Below are positions 1 to 8,183 of a DNA stretch of 43,760 nt, piece by piece; the stretch's first letter is position 1, and every line of letters starts with the position of its first letter. Under the pieces are notes generated by a model. It was not told the origin of the DNA. It searched no databases and was given only the letters and a program-made list of their open reading frames with translations. The stretch is from Chlamydiota bacterium. GTDB lineage: Bacteria; Chlamydiota; Chlamydiia; Chlamydiales; Rhabdochlamydiaceae. Position numbers and translations under genes: made by a program. The DNA lies in NCBI GenBank assembly GCA_013286675.1, contig JABDFE010000006.1, positions 1-43,760 of the forward strand, given 5' to 3'.

Positions 1-228
1 ATTGATGAACATTACCGCAATCTTGGATTTGGGGGCCAATTTTTAAGGCTTTGTGAGCGCTGGCTCTATCATCAAGGAGTCAGAAAGTTACTCATTCAAT
101 CCTCAGCAGAAGCCTATAAATTCTATCGTCAGCATGGATATAGAGAAATGCCGTTCAATGATCCTGATGGTTATGAGGGTGATCCACGAGATATCGAAAT
201 AGGAAAATGTCTTACAGTTGATCCATAA
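1..228 (+). CDS. GNAT-family N-acetyltransferase, C-terminal fragment (cut by window edge)
   Basis: This is the last 75 codons of a gene that begins upstream of the window, ending in TAA. The translation has the acetyl-CoA-binding signature of GNAT enzymes, R-N-L-G-F-G-G followed by a helix (QFLRLCERWL). Further on come a beta-strand segment (RKLLIQSS) and the usual C-terminal FYRQHGY element. The ending D-P-R-D-I-E-I-G-K is typical of small GCN5-like acetyltransferases. The substrate cannot be told because the N-terminal half is missing. The 153 bp between it and the next gene suggests separate transcription from ada. Confidence 0.75.
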   Translation: MDEHYRNLGFGGQFLRLCERWLYHQGVRKLLIQSSAEAYKFYRQHGYREMPFNDPDGYEGDPRDIEIGKCLTVDP

Positions 229-381
229 GCGCATTGACTAAGATGTTTCAAAAACTCATGTCTGAACCACTCATTGAGTAAAACGATCTTCCATCCACCT
301 TTCTATAGAAAATCAATGCCTGAAATTCGGCGGCAGATTAGTTGTGGATGCAATATACTAAGGGAAAAAGAGGAAAAATAA

Positions 382-1422
382 GTGTTTCCAGAGAAGAAAA
401 AAAAAGAATATTATCGCGCCCTGCTGGACAAGAATAAGGCCTACGAAGGGATATTTTTTGTAGGAGTTAAGACTACAGGAGTGTTTTGTCGGCCCACCTG
501 TCCTGCTAGAAAACCAAAGATAGAAAACTGCGAGTTTTTTGAAACGGCTCAGGACGCCCTTTTAGCCTCTTTTCGTCCATGTAAACGGTGCAAACCGCTA
601 TCTCATCCAAACATTGTTTCTAAACTTGTACAAATCCTGGTAGACGCCATTGAAAAGAACCCAGAGAAACAGTGGAAAGATAGCGATTTCAAAGAACTTT
701 CTGTCGACGCCTCCACTGCAAGACGACAATTTAAAAAGCGCTTTGGTATGACTTTTGTCGCCTATGCCAGAGCAAGAAGAATGGGTCTTGCTATGAAGCA
801 AATTAGAGAAGGACAAGCAGTGATTGATGCTCAGCTTTCCAGTGGTTATGAATCTGGTAGTGGGTTTAGAGATGCTTTTTCAAGGATTATGGGGGCTCCT
901 CCTTCAGAAAGTGAGAATCACAAAGTGTTAAAAGCATCTTGGATTGATACTCCTTTAGGACCTATGCTGACAGTGTCCGATGACGAGGCACTTTATCTTC
1001 TTGAGTTTGTCGACAGGCGTGGGCTAGAAAAAGAGATCCAGCGCCTTAGGAAGAAAACTAAACTTCCGATTATCCCAGGAAAACCAAATCCAGCAAGGCA
1101 AATTGAAGCAGAACTCAAAGGGTATTTTTCTGGCAAAATTCAAGAATTCAAAACGCCTCTCTTCCTCATAGGTTCACCATTTCAAAAAAGAGTATGGGAA
1201 GAGTTACAAAAAATACCAAGGGGTGAGACAAGATCCTATGCTGAAATCGCTAAGGCAATCGGAAAACCCTCCGCCTTTCGCGCTGTTGCGTTAGCGAATG
1301 GAGCAAACCAGATTGCAATTGTGATCCCTTGTCATCGCGTCATCAATAGCAATGGGAACCTTGGAGGATATGGCGGAGGGCTTAAAAGGAAGGAGTGGCT
1401 TTTAAAACATGAAAGAAAATAG
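382..1422 (+). CDS. ada: Ada: bifunctional alkylation-response regulator / O6-methylguanine-DNA methyltransferase
   Basis: The 346-residue product has full-length Ada architecture. The N-terminal zinc domain has Cys36, Cys40, Cys67 and Cys70, where Cys36 corresponds to the phosphotriester methyl acceptor. An AraC-type helix-turn-helix spans about residues 100-175 (FKKRFGMTF, then SGYESGSGFRDAF). The C-terminal O6-alkylguanine methyltransferase domain has the I-P-C-H-R-V motif with acceptor Cys317. In the known family, methylated Ada activates repair genes. The start is GTG with an AGAGG ribosome-binding site 8 nt upstream; no better ATG is available. The gene overlaps tag by 14 bp, so the two form a translationally coupled alkylation-repair operon. 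All key cysteines are present, so it should be active. Confidence 0.93.
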   Translation: MFPEKKKKEYYRALLDKNKAYEGIFFVGVKTTGVFCRPTCPARKPKIENCEFFETAQDALLASFRPCKRCKPLSHPNIVSKLVQILVDAIEKNPEKQWKDSDFKELSVDASTARRQFKKRFGMTFVAYARARRMGLAMKQIREGQAVIDAQLSSGYESGSGFRDAFSRIMGAPPSESENHKVLKASWIDTPLGPMLTVSDDEALYLLEFVDRRGLEKEIQRLRKKTKLPIIPGKPNPARQIEAELKGYFSGKIQEFKTPLFLIGSPFQKRVWEELQKIPRGETRSYAEIAKAIGKPSAFRAVALANGANQIAIVIPCHRVINSNGNLGGYGGGLKRKEWLLKHERK

Positions 1423-1978
1423 CAAGCGCTGCTTTGGATCTGCTCCTGGCAAAGAATTCTACGCAGAGTATCACGACAAGGAATGGGGCATTCCGGTGTA
1501 TGACGATAAGCATCTATTTGAAATGCTCATTCTTGAGGGGGCTCAGGCTGGACTCAGTTGGGAAACAATTCTCAAAAAGCGAGAAGAATACAGACAAGTC
1601 TTCCACCATTTTGACCCTGCTAAAGTAGCCAAAATGACCGATGACGAATTGAATTTGCTTCTTGAAAATCCTGGCATTATTCGCAATCGATTGAAAATTT
1701 ATGCTGCCCGTCAAAACGCGTTAGCTTTTTTACAAATCCAGAAGGAATTCGGTTCGTTTTCCAACTATGTTTGGAGCTTCGTGGATCACAAGCCAGTGCT
1801 CACGCGAAGAAAATCTCTCAAAGATATTCCTGCCTCTACCCATATCAGTGATGCCCTCTCAAAGGATCTTAAAAAAAGAGGGATGACTTTTGTGGGCTCC
1901 ACAATCATGTATGCGTTTATGCAAGCAGTTGGCCTCGTGGATGATCATCTTGCCGACTGCCCATGTTCGAATTGTTGA
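1409..1978 (+). CDS. tag: DNA-3-methyladenine glycosylase I (Tag)
   Basis: The 189-residue protein matches Tag in length and motifs. It has the R-C-F-G start, the Y-H-D-x-E-W-G block, the catalytic-pocket segment LEGAQAGLSW with Glu43, and a terminal H-L-A-D-C-P-C-S-N-C. Cys8, His22, His180 and Cys184 correspond to the family's structural zinc site. Tag excises 3-methyladenine and starts base-excision repair. Its ATG lies inside the end of ada, implying coupled translation and co-regulation by methylated Ada. No internal damage is seen. Confidence 0.95.
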   Translation: MKENSKRCFGSAPGKEFYAEYHDKEWGIPVYDDKHLFEMLILEGAQAGLSWETILKKREEYRQVFHHFDPAKVAKMTDDELNLLLENPGIIRNRLKIYAARQNALAFLQIQKEFGSFSNYVWSFVDHKPVLTRRKSLKDIPASTHISDALSKDLKKRGMTFVGSTIMYAFMQAVGLVDDHLADCPCSNC

Positions 1979-2150
1979 TCTAAAAGAAGTTTTTCTTCCG
2001 CTAAAGCAGCTAGGCATCAAAGAAAAATGGTTTGGAATCATCGATGACACAATCGTGGCTAGCGGAGCCACCAAAAAACAGCTTCAAACTAACTTAGCCG
2101 AAATCGTCCCCAACGACCACATAGATCGCATTTATATGTTTGAAACGTAG
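1941..2150 (+). CDS. Small hypothetical protein, DUF5678-like
   Basis: A 69-codon frame begins inside the end of tag in another frame. Its second half looks protein-like: K-W-F-G-I-I-D-D-T-I-V-A-S-G-A-T-K-K, followed by a short helix and I-D-R-I-Y-M-F-E-T. The pattern 'kWvg..dd.ivasG....k' resembles small proteins annotated as DUF5678. The first 15 residues are shared coding space with tag and the start is uncertain, because neither ATG 1941 nor TTG 1950 has a clear ribosome-binding site. It could be translated by coupling from tag. It may instead be a relic of a longer gene. Confidence 0.4.
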   Translation: MIILPTAHVRIVDLKEVFLPLKQLGIKEKWFGIIDDTIVASGATKKQLQTNLAEIVPNDHIDRIYMFET

Positions 2151-2173
2151 AGATATCAGAAAAAATGGAAAAG

Positions 2174-3763
2174 CTACGAAGTTAAATTCCAAACCTCGGT
2201 TGCAATCTTATCAATAAAAGTTTGGTCATGCGACACAGCAAGGATCGCCCCCTCAAAATTGAGTAGTGCTTTTTCAAAAGCTTCAAGCGTCAACAGATCA
2301 AGATGATTTGTTGGTTCATCAAGGAGCAAGACATTGGGTTTTTCGAGAACCAGCGAAAGGAGCATCAGCCGTTTTCTTTGACCCACACTCATTGATCCAA
2401 AAGAGAGGCAGAGAAGCTCAGCGCCACCAAGCGCTGCCTTGTGGAGCTCCTTTCGTAGATTCATCTCTGAGAGATTGAAACGGCTCTCAAAATACTCCAA
2501 GGGCGTTTGATTCATCGGAAGCATTTCAACTTCCTGATCCAAGTAGGCAATTTTTGCAGTTGGAGCGCGAGTGATGGTTCCTGAATCGATGGATTCAAGT
2601 CCATATGCGCAGCGAAGCAGCGTTGTCTTGCCAGAGCCATTGGGGCCCACCAGAATTATCCGATCTCCTTTGCATAATGTCTTGCTTAAATCAGAAAAAA
2701 GAACCCTTTCCCCAAACGATTTGGTGACGCCTCTAAATTCGATGGCAACTTTGGAGGCAAGAGGTGTAGAAACAAATCTTAGCCCTGTCACACTTTTAGG
2801 CTTAGGATGAGAGAGCGGATGCGCTTCAATCTCTTGCAGCCGCTCCTTAAGTTCGTTCAAGGTGCGTTGGACTGATTTTTGATGCTTCTCTCCCCGCTTA
2901 TCATACGCCATCACATTGCGATCTGAGGCAGGTGTTGCTTTCCCTTTGGAGAACGTCATAGCGTGGATTTTCTGTTTAATGCGGGCTTTTTCTTCTTCTT
3001 GCTCTTCATAGGCCTTGATTTGCCTTTCTACAAGACGCTCTTTCTCCTGCAGATAAAAATCATAGCTGCCTCCATAGCATGAGAGCTTTCCTTGATGAAG
3101 TTCTATCAGCCTATTGCAACTCTCATTGAGAAACTTTCGATCGTGAGAAACAATGATTGTAGCACCCGTGCGCTGACGAAGCATCTCTTGCAGCCAGGTA
3201 AGCATTTCTTGATCTAGATGATTGGTAGGCTCATCGAGTAAAAGCAAGTCCGGATTGCTCATGAGGGCTTTAGCAAGGCTAACGCGTACACGCTGTCCGC
3301 TGCTGAGCGATGCCATCGGTTTTTCTAGATCGGCTTCCAGTTTAAGTTCTTTTAGTGCTTTTTCAAGAGGAATCCGGTTGTATCCCCCTCGTCTTTCATA
3401 TTCGTCATGGAGCTGAGCCCACTCCGTTAAGCGATTGGGATCGTCCAAACAAGCTGCCATCTTCCGCTCTAAATCTGTGAGGGCTCCCTCTTCGAGATAT
3501 TGTTTGACCAAAAGCTCTGGATGCGAGACCACAACCTCTTGAGGCAAAAAACCAATAGATAAATCAGCTGAGTGGTGTACTTGGCCTTTGTCAGGCAGAA
3601 TCGATCCTACCAGCAGATGCAAAAGCGTTGTTTTTCCAGAGCCATTTTCCCCTATCAGCGCAAAACTCTTTCCTGCATTGATCGAAAACGAGATGTCATC
3701 AAAAAGAATAGAAGAGCCAAAACTCTTGCTAACGTGTGCAAACTGAACTAAAAGACAAGACAT
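2174..3763 (-). CDS. ABC-F family ATPase (ribosome-associated, Uup/Ettr/ARE type)
   Basis: The 529-residue protein has two ATP-binding cassettes and no membrane segments, which defines the ABC-F class. Cassette 1 has Walker A G-E-N-G-S-G-K-T-T, signature L-S-S-G-Q and Walker B LLLLDEPTNHLD. Cassette 2 has G-P-N-G-S-G-K-T-T, a divergent signature M-S-V-G-Q and the same Walker B. Between them lies a charged, coiled-coil linker (about residues 230-320), the segment that probes the ribosomal E site and peptidyl-transferase centre in characterised ABC-F proteins. The family includes translation factors and antibiotic-resistance ribosome-protection proteins. Which role applies here cannot be decided from sequence. 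It is 11 bp downstream of the next gene on the same strand, so co-transcription is likely. Confidence 0.88.
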   Translation of the reverse strand: MSCLLVQFAHVSKSFGSSILFDDISFSINAGKSFALIGENGSGKTTLLHLLVGSILPDKGQVHHSADLSIGFLPQEVVVSHPELLVKQYLEEGALTDLERKMAACLDDPNRLTEWAQLHDEYERRGGYNRIPLEKALKELKLEADLEKPMASLSSGQRVRVSLAKALMSNPDLLLLDEPTNHLDQEMLTWLQEMLRQRTGATIIVSHDRKFLNESCNRLIELHQGKLSCYGGSYDFYLQEKERLVERQIKAYEEQEEEKARIKQKIHAMTFSKGKATPASDRNVMAYDKRGEKHQKSVQRTLNELKERLQEIEAHPLSHPKPKSVTGLRFVSTPLASKVAIEFRGVTKSFGERVLFSDLSKTLCKGDRIILVGPNGSGKTTLLRCAYGLESIDSGTITRAPTAKIAYLDQEVEMLPMNQTPLEYFESRFNLSEMNLRKELHKAALGGAELLCLSFGSMSVGQRKRLMLLSLVLEKPNVLLLDEPTNHLDLLTLEAFEKALLNFEGAILAVSHDQTFIDKIATEVWNLTS

Positions 3764-3774
3764 GGGTTTGATCC

Positions 3775-4434
3775 TTAAATTAACTCTGATGCTTCATCAA
3801 GCATTTGCGACCATTTACTCATTCTGGATTCGATTGCTGCCTCGAGTTCTTCTCTTATCTCAAAAACAAAAGGATAATTAACTACCTCCCAAGAACATCT
3901 AACGGCGACAAAACGCCACACAGTTTCTAAAAAACGTGCTTGAAAATGGGCATCATAGCCTTGCTGTACTGTCTCTAGGACTTTTGGCTTTGGCTCGACA
4001 TCTTCTAAAGATAAAATCCATGCACTCGTTGATGAATCTCCATTTCCGTTGAGATGCTGCCTAAAACGTCTTTTTGTGTCGGATGTCTCTCCAATGTAAC
4101 ACTCACACTTATCAAAACTCAGCAGTGCATAAACAAATCTTTCTCCATAGAATTTTTGTTTTGATTCACGTACAGTAATATGTCTTCCTTGGAATACTTG
4201 TTTATCTAGAGCACAAATTGCTCTCTGAGCATCTAAAAAATTCTTCATATCAATGAATGCCATAGGCCGCTTTAGTGCTTTGCGTACAATTGATATCGAA
4301 TCAATATCACCAAATAGTCGAAATAACTCCCGTAGATCTTCCTCAAGGGTAGATTCAGAAAAATCCGTCACCCATATCCTCTTCCTGGATGAAGAAATGA
4401 CTTTTGATTTGTATAAGCTACGTTTTTTTGACAT
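3775..4434 (-). CDS. RRM domain fused to a GIY-YIG nuclease domain
   Basis: This 219-residue protein joins two recognisable domains. Residues about 18-92 form an RNA-recognition motif, with RNP2-like R-I-W-V-T-D-F (19-25) and RNP1-like K-R-P-M-A-F-I-D-M (55-63). Residues about 98-180 form a GIY-YIG endonuclease domain: V-Y-A-L (Tyr102), Y-I-G (113-115), K-R-R-F-R-Q-H (Arg122/123, His127) and a downstream L-E-T-V-W with Glu170. These are the positions of the family's catalytic Tyr, Tyr, Arg, His and metal-binding Glu. RNP1 lacks one of its usual aromatics (Met58). An RNA-guided or RNA-targeted nuclease is an inference from the fusion. It sits 32 bp downstream of dinD and 11 bp upstream of the ABC-F gene. 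The ATG is preceded by a weak GGCGGAA. Confidence 0.78.
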   Translation of the reverse strand: MSKKRSLYKSKVISSSRKRIWVTDFSESTLEEDLRELFRLFGDIDSISIVRKALKRPMAFIDMKNFLDAQRAICALDKQVFQGRHITVRESKQKFYGERFVYALLSFDKCECYIGETSDTKRRFRQHLNGNGDSSTSAWILSLEDVEPKPKVLETVQQGYDAHFQARFLETVWRFVAVRCSWEVVNYPFVFEIREELEAAIESRMSKWSQMLDEASELI

Positions 4435-4466
4435 TTCCGCCTAGAATTGCAAGAATCAGCCTTTTC

Positions 4467-5315
4467 CTATTTAGGCAGTTTTCCAGATTGTTTGACCAGT
4501 TTTTTCTCTTCGGATTTCACACGCCTCTCAAGCTTCATGACATCCTCTTCCGGGGGCAAATTTTCCGGCTTAATACCACGAGCTCCCAGCATATCGCGCA
4601 CACTTAAGTTATTCTGAACATGTTCCCCTGCTATTTCACCTTCACCTTGGAGATCTTCCTGGATCACATTGTGATTGGTCATCTCTGTTGCCAAATTTTT
4701 AGCCGCAATCGTCAATGTTGGCAGAAAATCGGCAAGAGGTCGACTTTCCGTGATCCCATATTTGCTTTTCATGGCCTGCGTTGAATAACCACCAAAAAGA
4801 GCAGCATCTCCTTTTGATCGGATGCGAGCAAAACCTGCATCATCCACACCTCGTTCATAGATGTTCTGGGAAAGCGTTTTTTCTGACTCCCTTAATTTCT
4901 CTCGAACTTCAAGCCTATCCTGTAGACGCATACGAGCTTCTATCAGTTCCTGTTTGCGTGTTTGAACAGCAAAATAACTCTGCGCAAATGCGATAGGCTC
5001 CTTACGTGGATCGCCATTTTGAGCAATCAAGTAGCAGGCATAACGTGTAAGCATGAAATCATCAATGGGTCTTTCAGCCCCACTGCCTACGGGTACCATT
5101 TTCGTGACGCCACGAAAATGGTCACTTGGTTCATAACCTGTTGTTTTACAGGATGCTATAGCCCGCTCAATGGCTACTAAAAAATTCTCCCAGCGTAGGT
5201 ATCCTAGAGGTTCTTGGAGATCCCGGGCAAACCAGAACTCAATTTCTTCGCCTGGGATATTCTGTGCCAAGGCATCAAAACGACTTTGTAACTTCTTAAC
5301 GACTTCTCCTTGCAC
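4467..5315 (-). CDS. dinD: DNA-damage-inducible protein D (DinD)
   Basis: The 282-residue protein is about the size of Escherichia coli DinD (near 274). Its N-terminal half has the BRO-N-like layout of the family: L-G-Y-L-R-W-E-N-F near 37-45, an invariant-looking D-D-F-M-L-T-R-Y-A-C-Y-L-I-A-Q-N-G-D block and F-A-Q-S-Y-F-A-V-Q-T-R. The C-terminal half is helical, with the R-G-V-D-D-A-G-F-A-R-I-R-S-K-G-D-A-A-L-F block, and ends in a Lys-rich tail. E. coli DinD is LexA-controlled and inhibits RecA activity in vitro. No E. coli-type CTGT-N8-ACAG SOS box was found upstream here. It starts with GTG, with GGGAGG 9 nt upstream. It is divergent from the RNA ligase. Confidence 0.88.
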   Translation of the reverse strand: MQGEVVKKLQSRFDALAQNIPGEEIEFWFARDLQEPLGYLRWENFLVAIERAIASCKTTGYEPSDHFRGVTKMVPVGSGAERPIDDFMLTRYACYLIAQNGDPRKEPIAFAQSYFAVQTRKQELIEARMRLQDRLEVREKLRESEKTLSQNIYERGVDDAGFARIRSKGDAALFGGYSTQAMKSKYGITESRPLADFLPTLTIAAKNLATEMTNHNVIQEDLQGEGEIAGEHVQNNLSVRDMLGARGIKPENLPPEEDVMKLERRVKSEEKKLVKQSGKLPK

Positions 5316-5562
5316 TAGATATCCTCCCAGGGTTGTTCGCGCAATTTTTTCACAGGCTTCAAGAGAAAGTCAATATTTTTATTAAAATTCCGGCACGATT
5401 ACGAGCAGAGAACAGTTTTTATAATTCCGCAAATGACCGGAACCCAACCGGATTTTTAGATTCATAACGTCCCAACGAGCACTTTTTTGATGTAGAAAAT
5501 TTTTCAACGAACTGGAATCATACACATCAAAACGGAATTAAAAATCAGCTTTAGGTAGACAA
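5316..5562. other. Divergent control region between dinD and the RNA ligase
   Basis: This is 247 bp of AT-rich non-coding DNA between two GTG/ATG starts pointing outward. The dinD ribosome-binding site (GGGAGG on the minus strand) lies at its left edge and AGGTAG for the ligase at its right edge. Several CCGGAA/TTCCGG-like words occur (ATTCCGG, ATTCCGC, GACCGGAAC), reminiscent of the palindrome in the repeats at 6605 and 14952. No clear SOS box or strong -35/-10 pair could be assigned. Confidence 0.4.
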
Positions 5563-6600
5563 ATGAGTACTCATAAAGTAGAGGTCGTCCGAATCACACT
5601 AGAAAGCCATCCCAATGCGGATAGATTGGCTTTAGTGCATATACACGGCTGGCAGGTAGTTGTGGGGAAAGACGAGTTCATCGATGGAACGCTTGGGGTC
5701 TATATAGCGCCAGATTATGTTGTGCCGCAGGAACCCGATGAGACAGCTAAAGCTGTAATTCTTCCATCGATATTGGAAATGCTCTCCCGTAATTGCAAAC
5801 TTGTGGATGCCAGGCATCCTTCTGGAGAGGGCTACATCAGGGGATATCGGATCAAGGTTAAAAAATTCCGTGGGGAATGGAGTCAAGGTCTCCTTCTTCG
5901 AGCTCCATTCAACTCTGTAGAAGGGCAGGATGTTATGCAGCTCTTGAAGATCGGCCATTATGAACCACCGATAGAAACAACAGCTGGTAGCGAAGCCGAC
6001 ATCTCTCCTGAAATCCACTGTCCTAAATTTGATGTAGAATCGTTAGCTCAATTCAACACAGTTCTCCATTCTGGCATGGAAATCGTCATCACGGAAAAAA
6101 TTCATGGGGCGCAAGCTCGTTTTCTTTACGATGGTATCCGCTTTCATTGCGGGAGCAAAAATGAATGGAAAAAAGAACACCCCTCCAGTATTTGGTGGAG
6201 AGCGCTAGAAACGACCAAAGGTCTGAAGGCTTGGCTCCAATCTCATCCTGGAATCACCATTTATGGGGAAATCTACGGCTCCGGTGTGCAAGATCTAAGC
6301 TATGGATTGAAGAACCGAGATATTCGGCTGGCTATTTTTGATATTTGGGATAAAAATCGATTCCTTTCCTACGAAGAAGCAAGGACCGCTGCAAACCATC
6401 TCCCCTGGGTTCCAGAGCTATACCGGGGATCATATACTGAGGAAAGAGTCAAAAATTTGATCGACGGCGCCAGCATAATCCCTATGGCCGGACATCTTAA
6501 AGAAGGCATTGTAATCCGAACCTTCGATGAACTGAAGGACCCCCTTCTCGGCCGCATTGTCCTAAAAGCCGTTTCCAATACCTATCTAGAAAGAGCCTAA
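5563..6600 (+). CDS. RNA ligase of the DraRnl / Rnl5 type
   Basis: The 345-residue protein has an N-terminal OB-fold-like domain (about 1-115) followed by a nucleotidyltransferase domain, the layout of Deinococcus radiodurans RNA ligase. Motifs are complete: motif I E-K-I-H-G with Lys179 as the AMP acceptor, motif III I-Y-G-E-I-Y-G (233-239), motif IIIa A-I-F-D-I-W, motif IV E-G-I-V-I-R (314-319) and motif V V-L-K-A-V with Lys335. DraRnl-type enzymes seal 3'-OH/5'-PO4 nicks where the 3'-OH strand is RNA. The ATG has AGGTAG about 8 nt upstream. It is transcribed divergently from dinD and the RRM-GIY-YIG gene, sharing a 247-bp control region. The adjacent putative RNA nuclease and this ligase suggest a damage/repair locus (inference). 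Confidence 0.87.
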   Translation: MSTHKVEVVRITLESHPNADRLALVHIHGWQVVVGKDEFIDGTLGVYIAPDYVVPQEPDETAKAVILPSILEMLSRNCKLVDARHPSGEGYIRGYRIKVKKFRGEWSQGLLLRAPFNSVEGQDVMQLLKIGHYEPPIETTAGSEADISPEIHCPKFDVESLAQFNTVLHSGMEIVITEKIHGAQARFLYDGIRFHCGSKNEWKKEHPSSIWWRALETTKGLKAWLQSHPGITIYGEIYGSGVQDLSYGLKNRDIRLAIFDIWDKNRFLSYEEARTAANHLPWVPELYRGSYTEERVKNLIDGASIIPMAGHLKEGIVIRTFDELKDPLLGRIVLKAVSNTYLERA

Positions 6601-6604
6601 TAAA

Positions 6605-6692
6605 TTGCCGAACACATACAAAACATATTTACAAAGAAGGGATTAGAAGAAAATTCAGTATGCCGGAAATTCCGGACAACTGCCTCTGATGG
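6605..6692 (+). repeat. Direct repeat copy 1 ending in a long palindrome
   Basis: This segment is similar along its length to 14952-15027 (same strand). The shared right half reads AGAAGAAAATTCAGT, then CCGGAAATTCCGG, then AACTGCC. The palindromic core CCGGAA-A-TTCCGG is extended outward by CAGT/ACTG with two mismatches. The left halves share TTGCC, ACACA, ACAT and TTTA with small gaps. It lies between the 3' ends of the RNA ligase and AbiEii-1 and contains no open frame. It could be a mobile-element end, an attachment-like site or a protein-binding site. Confidence 0.6.
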
Positions 6693-6721
6693 CAAAAATT
6701 ACCAGGTGTTGCACTACACCT

Positions 6722-7603
6722 CTAGACCTGATGATCTGTTTGCAATATTTTATGTTGAACTTGTTGGTAGATATTTGCGGTCTCGATAAATGCATCTTCC
6801 AAAATCAAAGGAAGTAGGCATTCTCTGGCAAGCTTCTCAAATGGCTTCTTCCATTTAATTGGGGGAGGATTCACTTGTTGAGGCAATGGATGTGTATTAC
6901 GAACTTTAAATACCAAGCGCAAAGCCTCTTTGAGAATTGTTATATCAAAAGTTTTTATTCTAGCTAAGAGCACCATGTCAATAAGGTCCTTAGTGCGAGT
7001 ATTTATTCCATGACGAGGAAGCGTATAGGCATGCAGCTTTTCTGCATATTGCTGCTCTATAGAGACCATCGTGAAAACTGGACATGCAATCCCACAAAAA
7101 CTTAACCAATCTGTTCCCTGAAAAGCTTCTGTTCGAGCAACTATTGCATCTGCCCCAACGTCCAATACAAATCTAACAAAAATCTTACCGTCGATAAAAG
7201 AAGAGACGGGATAGCGTGCGCCCCCATAGGGCGCATTTTCTATATCGAGCTGAGGCTCTCCAATTTGATAAACAAAAAAATCATTAAGATTCTTACTAGC
7301 CAACTCTCGGAGTTCCTCTAAGATTATAAGGCTTATGAGTTCCTCCTTTCCCTTCACCCTTTCAAGACAGGTCAAATCAATATCCTTCGTAGCACGCGCG
7401 GTCGAGAGGCGCAATTCCATTGCATAGCCACCCTTGAGAAAGAATGTAGATTCTTCCTGCGAAAAGATACGGGCGAGCAACCGATCAAAGGTTACTTTCC
7501 TTCTCAGGCGCTGTACATCATCATTTGTTGCACTGGATATTTTTTTAAGTTGCGACTCAAGATCTCTTCGAAAATCAGCCGCTGTTTTGTAAACCGTACT
7601 CAT
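6722..7603 (-). CDS. AbiEii-type nucleotidyltransferase toxin (module 1)
   Basis: The 293-residue protein belongs to the AbiEii/AbiGii toxin family of type IV toxin-antitoxin systems. The nucleotidyltransferase motif is F-L-K-G-G-Y-A-M-E-L followed by T-K-D-I-D-L, where the D-x-D supplies metal ligands. The downstream family block is E-Q-Q-Y-A-E-K-L-H-A and then R-T-K-D-L-I-D. Known relatives are predicted or shown to transfer nucleotides, for example to tRNA ends, arresting growth. The start is taken as ATG 7603; a TTG one codon upstream is less likely. It overlaps the antitoxin gene by 29 bp, typical of these coupled operons. It is clearly paralogous to the toxin at 17043. Confidence 0.88.
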   Translation of the reverse strand: MSTVYKTAADFRRDLESQLKKISSATNDDVQRLRRKVTFDRLLARIFSQEESTFFLKGGYAMELRLSTARATKDIDLTCLERVKGKEELISLIILEELRELASKNLNDFFVYQIGEPQLDIENAPYGGARYPVSSFIDGKIFVRFVLDVGADAIVARTEAFQGTDWLSFCGIACPVFTMVSIEQQYAEKLHAYTLPRHGINTRTKDLIDMVLLARIKTFDITILKEALRLVFKVRNTHPLPQQVNPPPIKWKKPFEKLARECLLPLILEDAFIETANIYQQVQHKILQTDHQV

Positions 7604-8183
7604 CAAGAATCCTCAATAATATTGGGATATTACTCTGCAAATTAGCTTGGTTCAGCTCTCTTCGTGACACCATCCCTTTACGCAATGCATCATGCACCGC
7701 CTGTTTAATTAAATCATAAGACAGCTCACCCGCTTGTGCAATATCGATAAGGGTGCGTAATGGGGTGGTGATCAGGTAGCCCTGCTGCGCTTGAACATCT
7801 ACATCTCTCAAGTCAGCATAATGGAGAGCAAGGACTTTTGGAATGCTCGTTCTTTTGCGGAATTTTTTGGGGACTGTCATGTGCAATTTCGAGGGCATAA
7901 CATCGGAAAGTTCAAAAATATCAAGAGCTGTCTCATGAGACCACACCCCGCGCACCTGCCCTTTCTTATCACGGCTCCACAAGCTCCAAAGAACAAGTTC
8001 AGGACGATCCGTCATTGGATAGTGAGCCAACCGATAAATGCCGTGCAGCTCCCTTATCCATTCTTTGGAAATAAGATATCTATGAAAATTGGACGATGGA
8101 AATCCACACTCCTCTGCTTGTTGGCTGGTGAAAAATCCCTGCTGACGCTGGGCAAATTGGAAAAGCAGATCTTTTTTGTTCAT
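7575..8183 (-). CDS. AbiEi-type antitoxin / transcriptional repressor (module 1)
   Basis: The 202-residue product has an N-terminal winged-helix segment (Q-G-F-F-T-S-Q-Q-A-E-E-C-G-F, residues about 12-28) and the AbiEi core (WSHETALDIF, then LHMTVPKKFRKR, then TTPLRTLIDIAQ). AbiEi proteins neutralise AbiEii and repress their own promoter by binding inverted repeats. The start is ATG 8183, since the TTG two codons earlier lies inside the operator-like repeat. No Shine-Dalgarno sequence precedes the ATG, so initiation may be leaderless. It aligns over its whole length with residues 1-200 of the protein at 15680, which continues into a protease domain that this copy lacks. Confidence 0.85.
   Translation of the reverse strand: MNKKDLLFQFAQRQQGFFTSQQAEECGFPSSNFHRYLISKEWIRELHGIYRLAHYPMTDRPELVLWSLWSRDKKGQVRGVWSHETALDIFELSDVMPSKLHMTVPKKFRKRTSIPKVLALHYADLRDVDVQAQQGYLITTPLRTLIDIAQAGELSYDLIKQAVHDALRKGMVSRRELNQANLQSNIPILLRILDEYGLQNSG

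Noticed and set aside
5316-5562. LexA (SOS) box in front of dinD
   Set aside because: No CTGT-N8-ACAG or close variant could be found; control by LexA cannot be claimed.
5632-6018. 128-codon minus-strand frame inside the RNA ligase
   Set aside because: Antisense to a ligase with all catalytic motifs present.
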